Shown here one piece after another: positions 1-7,036 of a DNA stretch of 64,000 nucleotides. The notes under the pieces are model-generated. The model was not told where the DNA came from. It ran no database searches and worked only from the letters and a program-made list of their open reading frames with translations. Positions within the stretch are counted from its first letter, which is position 1; every line of letters starts with the position of its first letter. The stretch is from Rhodosalinus sediminis (GTDB lineage: Bacteria > Pseudomonadota > Alphaproteobacteria > Rhodobacterales > Rhodobacteraceae), in NCBI RefSeq assembly GCF_003385555.1, contig NZ_QOHR01000009.1, positions 1 through 64,000 on the forward strand, read 5' to 3'. The translations under genes were made by a program, and so were the position numbers.

Positions 1-206
1 GCAGGACGCGGCCGCGGCGCCCGCCCCGCGTGCCGGTCTCGCGAAGGTCCGCCCGCGCGCGGCCGCGCCCCGCCGGCCCCGGCGCGGACACGGGGCCCGG
101 GCCGGCCACGCCGGCGGCGTCACGTCCGTGCGTGCTGGTCAACTCCATGCGCCCCCTGCCTCCGCGGCAGGTGGTAGCCAAGGCCCGCTCCACGGTCAAC
201 GCAGGC
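1..206. other. Window edge, no gene recognised
   Basis: This stretch precedes the stop codon of the first gene on the minus strand. It is extremely GC-rich and has a small hairpin near 161-178 (CCTGCC, five-base loop, GGCAGG) that could end transcription of a gene lying outside the window. Open frames cross it on both strands, as expected at this base composition, but none has a recognisable protein motif. Confidence 0.4.
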
Positions 207-644
207 TCAGATGGCGAGGCCCTCCAGCGCGGCGCGCGCCGCGGCGTCCAGCGCCACGGGCTGCCCGCTCGCCGCGCCCACCTGCACCTGCGCGAAGAAC
301 CCCTCGGCGAAGGCGATCGCCTCGTCGTTGCGGAACAGCCCGATCTCCGTCGTCCAGGAACTCCGCCCGAGCCGGCCGAGGCGGAGGCCCGCGTGGATCG
401 TGTCGGGAAAGCCCGCCTCGGCGTGATAGCGGCAGCCGCTCTCGACCACGAGGAGCTTCGCCTCGGTCCCCGTCAGGTCGAAACAGCCGGCCTCCATCTG
501 CCAGAGCGTCACCGCCGTATCGAAGAGCGCATAGTGCACGATGTTGTTGAGATGCCCGTAGGCGTCGTTGTCGGCCCAGCGCGTGGGCAGCGTGCGGAAG
601 GCGGCGTAATCGGCGCGCGCGCCGGGCGGGGTGCGGTCGGGCAT
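207..644 (-). CDS. Acyl-CoA thioesterase, 4HBT hot-dog family
   Basis: A 145-residue single-domain protein of the 4-hydroxybenzoyl-CoA/YbgC-like hot-dog thioesterase family, which hydrolyses acyl-CoA thioesters in the cytoplasm. The family signature around the active site is visible at residues 22-37 (TRWADNDAYGHLNNIV), with the conserved Asp-x-x-Gly-His-x-Asn pattern. The start is an ATG preceded by a good GGGAGA ribosome-binding site; longer open reading upstream has no family similarity. It is divergent from the dehydrogenase gene that follows, sharing a 117-base gap. The acyl substrate cannot be read from the sequence. Confidence 0.85.
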   Translation of the reverse strand: MPDRTPPGARADYAAFRTLPTRWADNDAYGHLNNIVHYALFDTAVTLWQMEAGCFDLTGTEAKLLVVESGCRYHAEAGFPDTIHAGLRLGRLGRSSWTTEIGLFRNDEAIAFAEGFFAQVQVGAASGQPVALDAAARAALEGLAI

Positions 645-761
645 GAGCGTCTCCCTCGTCTGCGGGGGGCGAGCGTGGCCCGCCCGGCGCGCCTTGGCAA
701 GGCCGGTTGACGCGGCCGCACCGGGGGCGGACAAGACGGCGGGCAACCAAGGGAGGAGCGG

Positions 762-1529
762 ATGCAGATCGGACAGGAGACGGTGGCGGCGGTCACGGGC
801 GGCGCCTCGGGCCTCGGCGGCGCGGTGGCGCGGATGCTCGCGGAGCAGGGCGCGCGCGTGGCGATCCTCGACATGGACGCCGGCAAGGGGCAGGCCATGG
901 CCGAGGAGACCGGCGGCCTCTTCCACCAGACCGACGTGAGCGACCCCGAGAGCGTCTCGGCCGCGCTCGACGCGGTGGAGGCCGGGCTCGGCACGCCGCG
1001 CGTCTGCGTCAACTGCGCGGGCATCGGCCCGGCGGCCAAGACGGTCTCGAAGGGCGCGCCGCACGACGCGGCGCTCTTCGCCAAGGTGATCGCGGTGAAC
1101 CAGCTCGGCACCTTCCACACGGCGAGCCAGGCGGCGGCGCGCATGGCCGCGCTGGAGCCCGCGGGCGACGACGGCGAGCGCGGCGTGATCGTAAACACCG
1201 CCTCCGTCGCCGCCTACGAGGGCCAGATCGGACAGGTGGCCTACGCCGCTTCCAAGGGCGGCGTGGTGGGCATGACGCTGCCCATGGCGCGCGATCTCTC
1301 GGGCCTCGGCATCCGCGTCTGCACGATCGCGCCGGGGCTCTTCCGCACGCCGCTCCTGGAGGGGCTGCCGCAGGACGTGCAGGACAGCCTCGGGGCGCAG
1401 GTGCCCTTCCCCTCGCGGCTCGGCGCGCCCGAGGAGTTCGCGCAGCTCGCCCGGCACATCGTGGAGAACCGGATGCTGAACGGCGAGGTGATCCGCCTCG
1501 ACGGCGCGATCCGGATGGCGCCGCGCTGA
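762..1529 (+). CDS. Short-chain dehydrogenase, HSD10/3-hydroxyacyl-CoA dehydrogenase-like
   Basis: A 255-residue classical SDR oxidoreductase. The NAD(P)-binding motif TGGASGLG is at residues 12-19, NCAG at 84-87, and the catalytic tetrad can be read as Asn113, Ser138, Tyr151 and Lys155 (YAASK). Asp37 after the second strand suggests NAD preference. The C-terminal run ending [11 protein letters not shown] is typical of type II 3-hydroxyacyl-CoA dehydrogenases (HSD17B10-like), so oxidation of a 3-hydroxyacyl-CoA or branched-chain intermediate is the best guess. GGAGG lies just upstream of the ATG. Divergence from a thioesterase gene fits acyl-CoA metabolism. Confidence 0.88.
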   Translation: MQIGQETVAAVTGGASGLGGAVARMLAEQGARVAILDMDAGKGQAMAEETGGLFHQTDVSDPESVSAALDAVEAGLGTPRVCVNCAGIGPAAKTVSKGAPHDAALFAKVIAVNQLGTFHTASQAAARMAALEPAGDDGERGVIVNTASVAAYEGQIGQVAYAASKGGVVGMTLPMARDLSGLGIRVCTIAPGLFRTPLLEGLPQDVQDSLGAQVPFPSRLGAPEEFAQLARHIVENRMLNGEVIRLDGAIRMAPR

Positions 1530-1570
1530 CCCGGCGGGCGCTCATCGGTCCCTCCGGTCCCTCTTCGCGA
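1530..1570 (+). repeat. Intergenic repeat, family 2, copy 1
   Basis: Starting at the stop codon of the dehydrogenase, this 41-base stretch is nearly identical (3 mismatches by eye) to the reverse complement of 47888-47928. It contains two tandem GGTCCCT units. The other copy lies in an unrelated gap, so this is a dispersed repeat and not part of a gene. Function unknown. Confidence 0.6.
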
Positions 1571-1665
1571 CCCCCGCGCGCGGCGCGCCCGGAGCGCGCG
1601 ACCGCGCGGCGCGTCGCTTGCGCCGCCCGCGGCCCTGCGCCATCCTGCCCGTGAGGGGAGACCCG

Positions 1666-2121
1666 ATGCGCAAGTTCCTCGTCGTGCTCGACGACAGCCG
1701 CGAATGCCTCAACGCCATGCGCTTCGCCGCCATGCGCGCGGCGCGCTCCGGCGGCGGGGTCTCCGTGCTCGCCGTGATCCCGCCGGACGAGTTCCAGCAC
1801 TGGATCGGCGTCGGCGAGGTCATGCGCGAGGAATCGCGCGAGCGCATCCACGCCCATTACGAGGTCTTCGCCAAATGGATGCGCGACCGCCAGAAGGTCG
1901 AACCCGAGCTCGTCATCCGCGAGGGCGAGGTGGTGCCGGAGATCCTCGCGCAGCTGAAGGAGGACGCGGAGGTGGGCGTCCTCGTGCTCGGCGCCGCCTC
2001 CGGCTCGAAGGGGCCGGGGCCGCTGGTGACGCAGCTCACGCGCAGCGCCGGGACGCTGCCGGTGCCGATCACCGTGGTGCCGGGCGACCTCTCCAAGGAG
2101 CGGCTCGAGGCGATCACCTGA
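1666..2121 (+). CDS. Universal stress protein, UspA family
   Basis: A 151-residue single Usp domain. It opens with a beta strand and the family pattern MRKFLVVLDDSRECLNAMRF, and the C-terminal half has the nucleotide-binding loop region LVLGAASGSKGPGP, resembling the G-x2-G-x9-G(S/T) ATP-binding signature. The ATG at 1666 was chosen over earlier in-frame codons because it is preceded by a strong GAGGGGAG site and starts the conserved first strand. Usp proteins are cytoplasmic and respond to starvation or stress; the client process is not evident. It lies between the dehydrogenase and the nifU-like gene and has its own gaps on both sides. Confidence 0.85.
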   Translation: MRKFLVVLDDSRECLNAMRFAAMRAARSGGGVSVLAVIPPDEFQHWIGVGEVMREESRERIHAHYEVFAKWMRDRQKVEPELVIREGEVVPEILAQLKEDAEVGVLVLGAASGSKGPGPLVTQLTRSAGTLPVPITVVPGDLSKERLEAIT

Positions 2122-2136
2122 CGCCGCCCGCGATGT

Positions 2137-2151
2137 TTAGAACGGTTCCAA
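2137..2151. promoter_or_regulatory. Palindromic operator resembling an IscR/iron-Rhodo box
   Basis: TTAGAAC-G-GTTCCAA is an almost perfect palindrome (one mismatch) 57 bases before the nifU-like start, followed closely by a TTGACG hexamer. Its shape matches, as I remember it, the iron-Rhodo box linked to IscR in Rhodobacterales. A site of this kind in front of an iron-sulfur scaffold gene is expected biologically, but the assignment is by eye only. Confidence 0.5.
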
Positions 2152-2207
2152 GTCTTGACGCCCGTGCCGGCGGAGCGCATATCCCCAGTCAGCAGAAAGG
2201 GCCGTCC

Positions 2208-2771
2208 ATGTTCATTCAGACCGAACCCACGCCGAACCCCGCGACGCTGAAGTTCCTGCCGGGACAGACCGTGCTGGAGACCGGCACGGCGGATTTCCCC
2301 TCGGCCGAGGGCGCGGAGGTCTCGCCGCTCGCCGCCCGCATCTTCGGGGTCGAGGGCGTGCGCGCGGTCTTCTTCGGGACGGATTTCGTCACCGTCACCA
2401 AGGACGACGCGGTCGAGTGGGACCACATCAAGCCCGCGATCCTCGGCGCGATCATGGACCACTACCAGTCCGGGCAGCCGGTCATGGCCGGGCAGGCCTC
2501 CGCCGCCTCGGGCCACGCCGAGCACGACGGCGAGGACGGCGAGATCGTCGGCCAGATCAAGGAGCTTCTCGACAGCCGCGTGCGCCCGGCCGTCGCGCAG
2601 GACGGGGGCGACATCACCTTCCACGGCTTCGAGCGCGGCGTCGTCTACCTGCACATGCAGGGCGCCTGCGCGGGCTGCCCGTCCTCGACGCTGACGCTCA
2701 AGATGGGGATCGAGAACCTGCTGCGCCACTACATCCCCGAAGTGACCGAGGTGCGCCCTGTCGGCGTCTGA
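2208..2771 (+). CDS. NifU/Nfu-type iron-sulfur scaffold protein
   Basis: A 187-residue Fe-S cluster carrier. The N-terminal part (about residues 1-88) is the Nfu N-terminal domain, recognisable from MFIQTEPTPNPATLKFLPG; the C-terminal part (about 110-180) is the NifU-like domain with the cluster-binding Cys154-Ala-Gly-Cys157 pair. It delivers 4Fe-4S clusters to apo-proteins in the cytoplasm. Its upstream region has a palindrome resembling an IscR operator. The 3' end overlaps the next gene, tsaB, so the two are probably co-transcribed and translationally coupled, an order common in this bacterial group. Confidence 0.93.
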   Translation: MFIQTEPTPNPATLKFLPGQTVLETGTADFPSAEGAEVSPLAARIFGVEGVRAVFFGTDFVTVTKDDAVEWDHIKPAILGAIMDHYQSGQPVMAGQASAASGHAEHDGEDGEIVGQIKELLDSRVRPAVAQDGGDITFHGFERGVVYLHMQGACAGCPSSTLTLKMGIENLLRHYIPEVTEVRPVGV

Positions 2772-3354
2772 TCCGCTCGTCCTCGGCTTCGACACGTCGG
2801 CCGCGCATTGCGCGGCCGCTTTGCTGTCGGGCGAGCGATGCCTCGCCGCGCGAGCCGAGGAGATGGGGCGCGGACAGGCCGAGCGCCTGATGCCGATGCT
2901 CGAGGCGCTGCTCGCCGAGGCGGGCGCGCGCTGGTCCGATCTGGCTCGCATCGGCGTCGGCACCGGCCCGGGCAATTTCACCGGGCTGCGCATCGCGGTG
3001 GCCGCGGCGCGTGGCCTCGCGCTCGGCCTCGGGGTGCCGGCGGTGGGCGTGTCGACCTTCGCGGTGATCCATGCCCGCACGCCGGGGCCGCACCTCGCCG
3101 TCGTCCCGGCGCCGCAGGGCCGGCTCTACGCCGCCGCGCCCGGCGCCGCTCCGGCGCTCATGGAGGCAGAGGCCGCCGCGGCGCGACGGCTGCCCCTCGC
3201 GCACGCGCCGGAGCCGGCCGCGCTCGCTGAAGGCGTCGCGCGCGCGGCGGCCGCGCAGCGCGGGCCGGTCGAGCCCCCCGCGCCGCTCTACATCCGCCCG
3301 CCCGACGCCGCACCCGCGCGCGAGGCGCCGCCCGTGATCTTCGATGACGCCTGA
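2758..3354 (+). CDS. tsaB: tRNA threonylcarbamoyladenosine biosynthesis protein TsaB (apparent CTG start)
   Basis: TsaB is the ASKHA-fold partner of TsaD in making t6A on ANN-decoding tRNAs. Family motifs are present: GFDTSA near the N terminus and the glycine-rich GTGPGNFTGLR segment. The frame has no ATG, GTG or TTG that keeps the essential FDTSA strand; a TTG at 2821 would delete it. The only codon that fits is CTG at 2758, six bases after a GAGG site and 14 bases inside the nifU-like gene, giving 198 residues. A sequencing error upstream could mimic this. It overlaps rimI at the 3' end, consistent with a nifU-tsaB-rimI operon. Confidence 0.82.
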   Translation: MSASDPLVLGFDTSAAHCAAALLSGERCLAARAEEMGRGQAERLMPMLEALLAEAGARWSDLARIGVGTGPGNFTGLRIAVAAARGLALGLGVPAVGVSTFAVIHARTPGPHLAVVPAPQGRLYAAAPGAAPALMEAEAAAARRLPLAHAPEPAALAEGVARAAAAQRGPVEPPAPLYIRPPDAAPAREAPPVIFDDA

Positions 3355-3757
3355 GGCGCTCGCCGCGCTCCACGCCCGCGCCTTCGCCCCCGCCCGCGGC
3401 TGGCGTGCGGCCGAGTTCGCCGCGCTCCTCGAGAGCCCGCATGTCTTCGCCGTCGGCGACACGCGCGCCGTCGCGCTGGGCCGAGTCGCGGCCGGCGAGG
3501 CCGAGCTCCTGACCCTCGCCACGGACCCGGACCACCGCCGCGGCGGCCGCGCGCGCGCCTGCCTCGCCGCCTTCGCGGCCGAGGCCCGCGCGCGCGGCGC
3601 GACCGAGGCCTTACTCGAGGTGGCGGCGGACAACGCGGCGGCGCGCGCGCTCTACGCGGCCGACGGCTGGACCGAAACCGGCCGCCGCCCCGGCTACTAC
3701 CCGCGAGGGGAACACCCCCCGGTCGACGCCCTCCTGCTCACGCGCCGGATCACCTGA
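3344..3757 (+). CDS. rimI: Ribosomal-protein-alanine N-acetyltransferase RimI-like (GNAT)
   Basis: A 137-residue GNAT acetyltransferase. The acetyl-CoA pyrophosphate-binding motif appears as ATDPDHRRGGRARACL (about residues 52-67), and the C-terminal half has the RimI-like ADNAAARALYAADGW and a tyrosine-rich GYYPRG tail. RimI acetylates the N terminus of ribosomal protein S18; in many genomes it follows tsaB, as here, where the ATG sits 11 bases before the tsaB stop. The substrate is inferred from position and family, not proven by residues. It is the last gene of this operon: a hairpin-rich repeat follows. Confidence 0.83.
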   Translation: MTPEALAALHARAFAPARGWRAAEFAALLESPHVFAVGDTRAVALGRVAAGEAELLTLATDPDHRRGGRARACLAAFAAEARARGATEALLEVAADNAAARALYAADGWTETGRRPGYYPRGEHPPVDALLLTRRIT

Positions 3758-3882
3758 CACGCCGCCATCCAGCGGTGCGCGACCGAGGTGCCGCGTCCAA
3801 GCCGCTGCCGCGACGCACACGCCCGGCTGCACGCGGTACGTCCCTGTCGGCTGGTCCGACGCTGACGGCCGGCGCGGTGCCG
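3758..3882. other. Gap without a recognisable gene
   Basis: Between rimI and the composite repeat I see no ribosome-binding site with a plausible protein, no tRNA fold and no clear promoter. The stretch is less uniformly GC-structured than coding sequence around it. Confidence 0.4.
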
Positions 3883-4019
3883 GCGAGGGGCGCTGCCCCT
3901 CGCGCTCCCCGGAGTATTTTCGCCAAGATGATGGGAGGTTACGTGTCCATCATCTTGGCCCAAATACTCTCGGGGGGTGAATTGGCCGAAGGCCAAGAGG
4001 GGGGCGGACAGCCCCCCTC
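3883..4019. repeat. Composite hairpin repeat, copy A
   Basis: A string of nested inverted repeats: GCGAGGGG/CCCCTCGC (3884-3904), a long stem made of GGAGTATTT/AAATACTC flanking CCAAGATGATGG (3923-3934) and its complement (3947-3958), a small GGCC-GAA-GGCC hairpin, and AGGGGGGC/GCCCCCCT near 4000-4018. The same architecture and sequence recur at 9763-9897, and half of it at 13308-13382. It lies between two genes on the same strand, so it may act as terminator or mRNA-processing element. Confidence 0.85.
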
Positions 4020-4088
4020 GACCGGGCCGCGGCGCGCGCTGCGCCGCGGCAACTTGTCAAGCGCGGGGGGCGGACGCTAGGTAGGGAC

Positions 4089-5018
4089 ATGATGATCTAC
4101 CTGCCCATCGCCGAGGTGTCGGTGAACGCCTTCGTCCTTCTCGGGCTCGGCGGGCTGGTGGGCGTGCTCTCGGGGATGTTCGGGGTCGGCGGCGGTTTCC
4201 TGATGACGCCGTTGCTCTTCTTCATCGGGATCCCGCCGGCGGTCGCGGTGGCCACCGAGGCCAACCAGATCGTCGCCTCCTCCTTCTCGGGCGTGCTCGC
4301 CCATCTCAGGCGCAAGACGGTGGATCTGCGCATGGGGGGCGTCCTGCTCGTGGGCGGGTTGATCGGGGCGGCGCTCGGCGTCTGGATCTTCAACGTGCTC
4401 AAGGCGCAGGGGCAGGTGGATCTCCTGGTGCGTCTCTCCTACGTCGTCTTCCTCGGCGTGGTGGGCGCGCTGATGTTCGTCGAGAGCCTGCGCGCGCTGC
4501 TGCGGGCGCGGCGGCCGGCCGCCACGGCGCCCGCGCGGCGGGCGAAGCATCGCGGCTGGGTGCATGTCCTGCCCTTCAAGATGCGGTTCCGCACCTCGGG
4601 GCTCTACATCTCCGTCATCCCGCCGGTGCTCGTCGGCGTCGCCGTCGGCGTCCTCGCGGCGATCATGGGGGTGGGCGGCGGCTTCATCATGGTGCCGGCG
4701 ATGATCTATCTGCTCGGCATGCCGACGAAGGTGGTGGTGGGCACCTCGCTCTTCCAGATCATCTTCGTCACCGCCTTCACCACGCTCCTGCACGCGACGA
4801 CGAATTACACCGTGGACATGATCCTCGCGGTGTTGCTGCTGATCGGGGGCGTGATCGGGGCGCAGGTGGGCGCGCAGATCGGCACGCGCCTCGGGGCGGA
4901 GCAGCTGCGCATCCTGCTCGCGGTCATGGTGCTCGCGGTCTGCGGCAAGCTCGCCGCCGATCTCCTGTTCCAGCCGGCCGAGCTCTACTCGCTCGGCGAC
5001 AGCGGCGGGGGGCATTGA
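4089..5018 (+). CDS. TauE/SafE (TSUP) family sulfite/sulfonate permease
   Basis: A 309-residue inner-membrane protein with about eight hydrophobic helices. It shows the internal duplication typical of the TSUP family: GMFGVGGGFLMTP at about residues 30-42 and the matching IMGVGGGFIMVP near 195-206. Members export sulfite, sulfoacetate or related organosulfur anions, or take up such compounds. The long basic loop in the middle (about residues 138-160) is cytoplasmic. Translation begins at ATG 4089 or the adjacent ATG 4092. The stop overlaps the start of the TIGR02186-type gene, indicating obligate pairing. Confidence 0.88.
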   Translation: MMIYLPIAEVSVNAFVLLGLGGLVGVLSGMFGVGGGFLMTPLLFFIGIPPAVAVATEANQIVASSFSGVLAHLRRKTVDLRMGGVLLVGGLIGAALGVWIFNVLKAQGQVDLLVRLSYVVFLGVVGALMFVESLRALLRARRPAATAPARRAKHRGWVHVLPFKMRFRTSGLYISVIPPVLVGVAVGVLAAIMGVGGGFIMVPAMIYLLGMPTKVVVGTSLFQIIFVTAFTTLLHATTNYTVDMILAVLLLIGGVIGAQVGAQIGTRLGAEQLRILLAVMVLAVCGKLAADLLFQPAELYSLGDSGGGH

Positions 5019-5776
5019 TGCGCTGGCTGGCGCTGGCGCTCCTCGCGCTCGCGGCACCGCTCCGGGCGGAGGAGGTGGTGCTCGGCCTCTCGCGCGAACA
5101 GGTCTCGATCACCACGGACTTCGAAGGCTCCGAGATCCTGATCTTCGGCGCCGTCAAGCGCGAGGCGCCGATCCGCGCCGACCCGCCGCTCGAAGTGGTG
5201 ATCACCGTCGCCGGGCCGAGCCGCCCGGTCACCGTGCGCCGCAAGGAGCGCGTCGCGGGCATCTGGGTGAACACCGAGGCGGTGGAGATCGACCGCGCGC
5301 CGAGTTTCTACGCGGTCGCCACCAGCGGGCCGCTCGACGAGGTGCTCGACGACACCGAGGACCTGCGCCACGGCATCTCCATCCCGCGCGCCATCCGCTC
5401 GGTCGGCGCGCCGCCGGAGGTGGCGAATGCGGCGGCCTTCACCGACGCGCTGATCCGCATCCGCGAGCGCGCCGGGCTCTACGTGGCCGCCGAAGGCGCG
5501 GTGGAGGTGACCGAGCAGACGCTCTTTTCCACCGCGATCGACATGCCCGCCAATCTGACCGAGGGCGACTACGACACGCGCATCTTCCTCACGCGCGAGG
5601 GCCAAGTGGTGGCGGAGTTCGCCACCGAGATCGGCGTGCGCAAGGTGGGGCTGGAGCGGTTTCTCTTCACGCTTTCGCGCGAGCGACCGCTGGTTTACGG
5701 GCTCCTGTCGCTCGCCATCGCCATCGCCGCGGGCTGGGGCGCCTCGGCCGCCTTCCGCGCGCTGCGCCCGGGCTGA
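5018..5776 (+). CDS. TIGR02186-family membrane-anchored periplasmic protein
   Basis: A 252-residue protein with a cleavable-looking signal peptide (MRWLALALLALAAPLRAEE), a beta-rich periplasmic domain and one C-terminal transmembrane helix (about residues 222-245) ending in a short positive tail. The family has no assigned biochemical function; it is known to accompany TauE/SafE permeases in alphaproteobacteria, and the TGATG overlap with that gene here supports a joint complex. A TTG three bases earlier is also possible as start, but ATG 5018 is preferred. It may be a periplasmic accessory or substrate-delivery subunit for the permease; that is inference. Confidence 0.8.
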   Translation: MRWLALALLALAAPLRAEEVVLGLSREQVSITTDFEGSEILIFGAVKREAPIRADPPLEVVITVAGPSRPVTVRRKERVAGIWVNTEAVEIDRAPSFYAVATSGPLDEVLDDTEDLRHGISIPRAIRSVGAPPEVANAAAFTDALIRIRERAGLYVAAEGAVEVTEQTLFSTAIDMPANLTEGDYDTRIFLTREGQVVAEFATEIGVRKVGLERFLFTLSRERPLVYGLLSLAIAIAAGWGASAAFRALRPG

Positions 5777-5791
5777 GCCGCGCGGCTCAGC
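5772..5791. terminator. Palindrome spanning two convergent stop codons
   Basis: A perfect 20-base palindrome with CTGAGCCGC arms covers both the stop of the TIGR02186 gene (plus) and the stop of the LOV gene (minus). It could serve as a bidirectional transcription end, although there is no T-run. Confidence 0.5.
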
Positions 5792-6161
5792 GCACCGGGT
5801 TCTGCGCGCCCGCGAAGAACATCAGCCGCCCGTCGGAATCGTAGATCGGGCGGATGCGCAGGCGGTTGACGAAGGGCGTGCCGTCCTTGCGGTAGTTCAG
5901 GATGTCGATGGTGAAGCGCGTCTGCGCGCGCAGCGCCTGCCGGATCGCCTCGATCGCGTGGGGGTCGGTGTGCGGCCCCTGCAGGAAGCGGCAGTTGCGG
6001 CCCACGGCCTCCTCGGCGGAATAGCCGGTCTGGCGCTCGAATTCCTCGCTGACGTAGACCATCGGGTTGTCGGGCTGCGACGGGTCGGAAAAGACGACGC
6101 TCATCTCCACTTCGTCGTCTTCCAGAAGCGCGGAGAAATCGTCGCCGAAGGCGGTTCGCAC
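5787..6161 (-). CDS. Short LOV-domain blue-light photoreceptor
   Basis: A 124-residue protein consisting almost only of a PAS/LOV core. The flavin-adduct motif GRNCRFLQG is intact (residues 54-62) with photoactive Cys57, and the FMN-contacting NYRKDG...FVNRLRI and the terminal FAGAQ glutamine strand are present. It closely resembles the short LOV protein of Dinoroseobacter shibae (e.g. the EMSVVFSDPSQPDNPM stretch). There is no effector domain, so signalling must be through dimerisation or a partner. The start is GTG with an AAAGGA site. It follows the beta-keto acid cleavage gene by 28 bases on the same strand, so it may be the last gene of the protocatechuate operon. Confidence 0.9.
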   Translation of the reverse strand: MRTAFGDDFSALLEDDEVEMSVVFSDPSQPDNPMVYVSEEFERQTGYSAEEAVGRNCRFLQGPHTDPHAIEAIRQALRAQTRFTIDILNYRKDGTPFVNRLRIRPIYDSDGRLMFFAGAQNPVR

Positions 6162-6189
6162 GGGAGGGTGTCCTTTCGTCGTGTCGGTC

Positions 6190-7035
6190 TCAGGCGGGGG
6201 CGGGCGCGGGCATCCCGAGCCCGAGGATCTCGCGCGCCTCGCGCCAGGTGGCGACGGGGCGCTCGTGGCGCGCGCAGAGCTCGGCCGCGCGGCGCACCAG
6301 CGCGGCGTTCGAGGGCGCGAGCCGCTCGCGGTCGAGGCGGATGTTGTCCTCGAGCCCCGTGCGCGTGTGCCCGCCCGCTGCGATCGCCCATTCGTTCAGC
6401 TCGATCTGGTGGCGCCCGATGCCGGCGGCGCACCACTCCGCGTCCAGGGCGAGGCGGCGCAGCGTGCGCACGTAGTAGTCGAAGACGTCGCGATCCGCGG
6501 GCATCGCGTTCTTCACGCCCATCACGAACTGCACGTAGAGCCGGCCCGGGATGCGCCCGTCGGCGTTCATCTCGGCGCCCTTGAAGATGTGGGAGAGATC
6601 GAAGGCCTCGATCTCGGGCTTGACGTGGCAGGCGCGCATCTCGGCGGCGAGCCAGTCCACGAGGTCGGGCGGGTTCTCGTAGACGCGGGCGGGGAAGTTG
6701 TTCGACCCCACCGAGAGCGAGGCCATGTCCGGCGCGAGCGCCAGCATGCCGCCCCGTTCCCGGCCCGCGCCCGAGCGCCCGCCGGTCGAGACCTGGAAGA
6801 TCATGCCGGGGCAGTGCCGCTCGACGCCCTCCTTCAGGCGGGCGAATTTCTCCAGGTCGGCGCTCGGGCTCTCGTCGTCGTTGCGCACATGCGCGTGGCA
6901 GATCGTGGCGCCGGCCTCGAAGGCTTCGTGCGTCGATTCGATCTGCTCGTCGACGGTGATCGGCACCGCCGGGTTGTCCGCCTTGCGGGGCAGCGATCCG
7001 GTGATCGCGACGCAGATGATGCAGGGTTTCGTCAT
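6190..7035 (-). CDS. Beta-keto acid cleavage enzyme (BKACE/DUF849, Kce-like)
   Basis: A 281-residue TIM-barrel enzyme of the family founded by 3-keto-5-aminohexanoate cleavage enzyme. It condenses a beta-keto acid with acetyl-CoA and splits it to acetoacetate and a shortened acyl-CoA. The metal ligands His47 and His49 are visible in CHAHVRND, and the C-terminal GGHTRTGLEDNI motif is intact. The ATG is separated from the pcaG stop by one base, so it is in the pca operon. In that setting 3-oxoadipate is a plausible substrate, giving succinyl-CoA plus acetoacetate; this is inference from context and from the known breadth of the family. Confidence 0.87.
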   Translation of the reverse strand: MTKPCIICVAITGSLPRKADNPAVPITVDEQIESTHEAFEAGATICHAHVRNDDESPSADLEKFARLKEGVERHCPGMIFQVSTGGRSGAGRERGGMLALAPDMASLSVGSNNFPARVYENPPDLVDWLAAEMRACHVKPEIEAFDLSHIFKGAEMNADGRIPGRLYVQFVMGVKNAMPADRDVFDYYVRTLRRLALDAEWCAAGIGRHQIELNEWAIAAGGHTRTGLEDNIRLDRERLAPSNAALVRRAAELCARHERPVATWREAREILGLGMPAPAPA

Positions 7036-7036
7036 G

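Noticed and set aside
3697..3996. Small frames starting MAFGQFTPREY at the composite repeats (also 8769-9875 region)
   Set aside because: The identical peptide arises because the repeat itself is conserved as DNA. No ribosome-binding site is present and the frame shifts between copies, so I regard it as non-coding.
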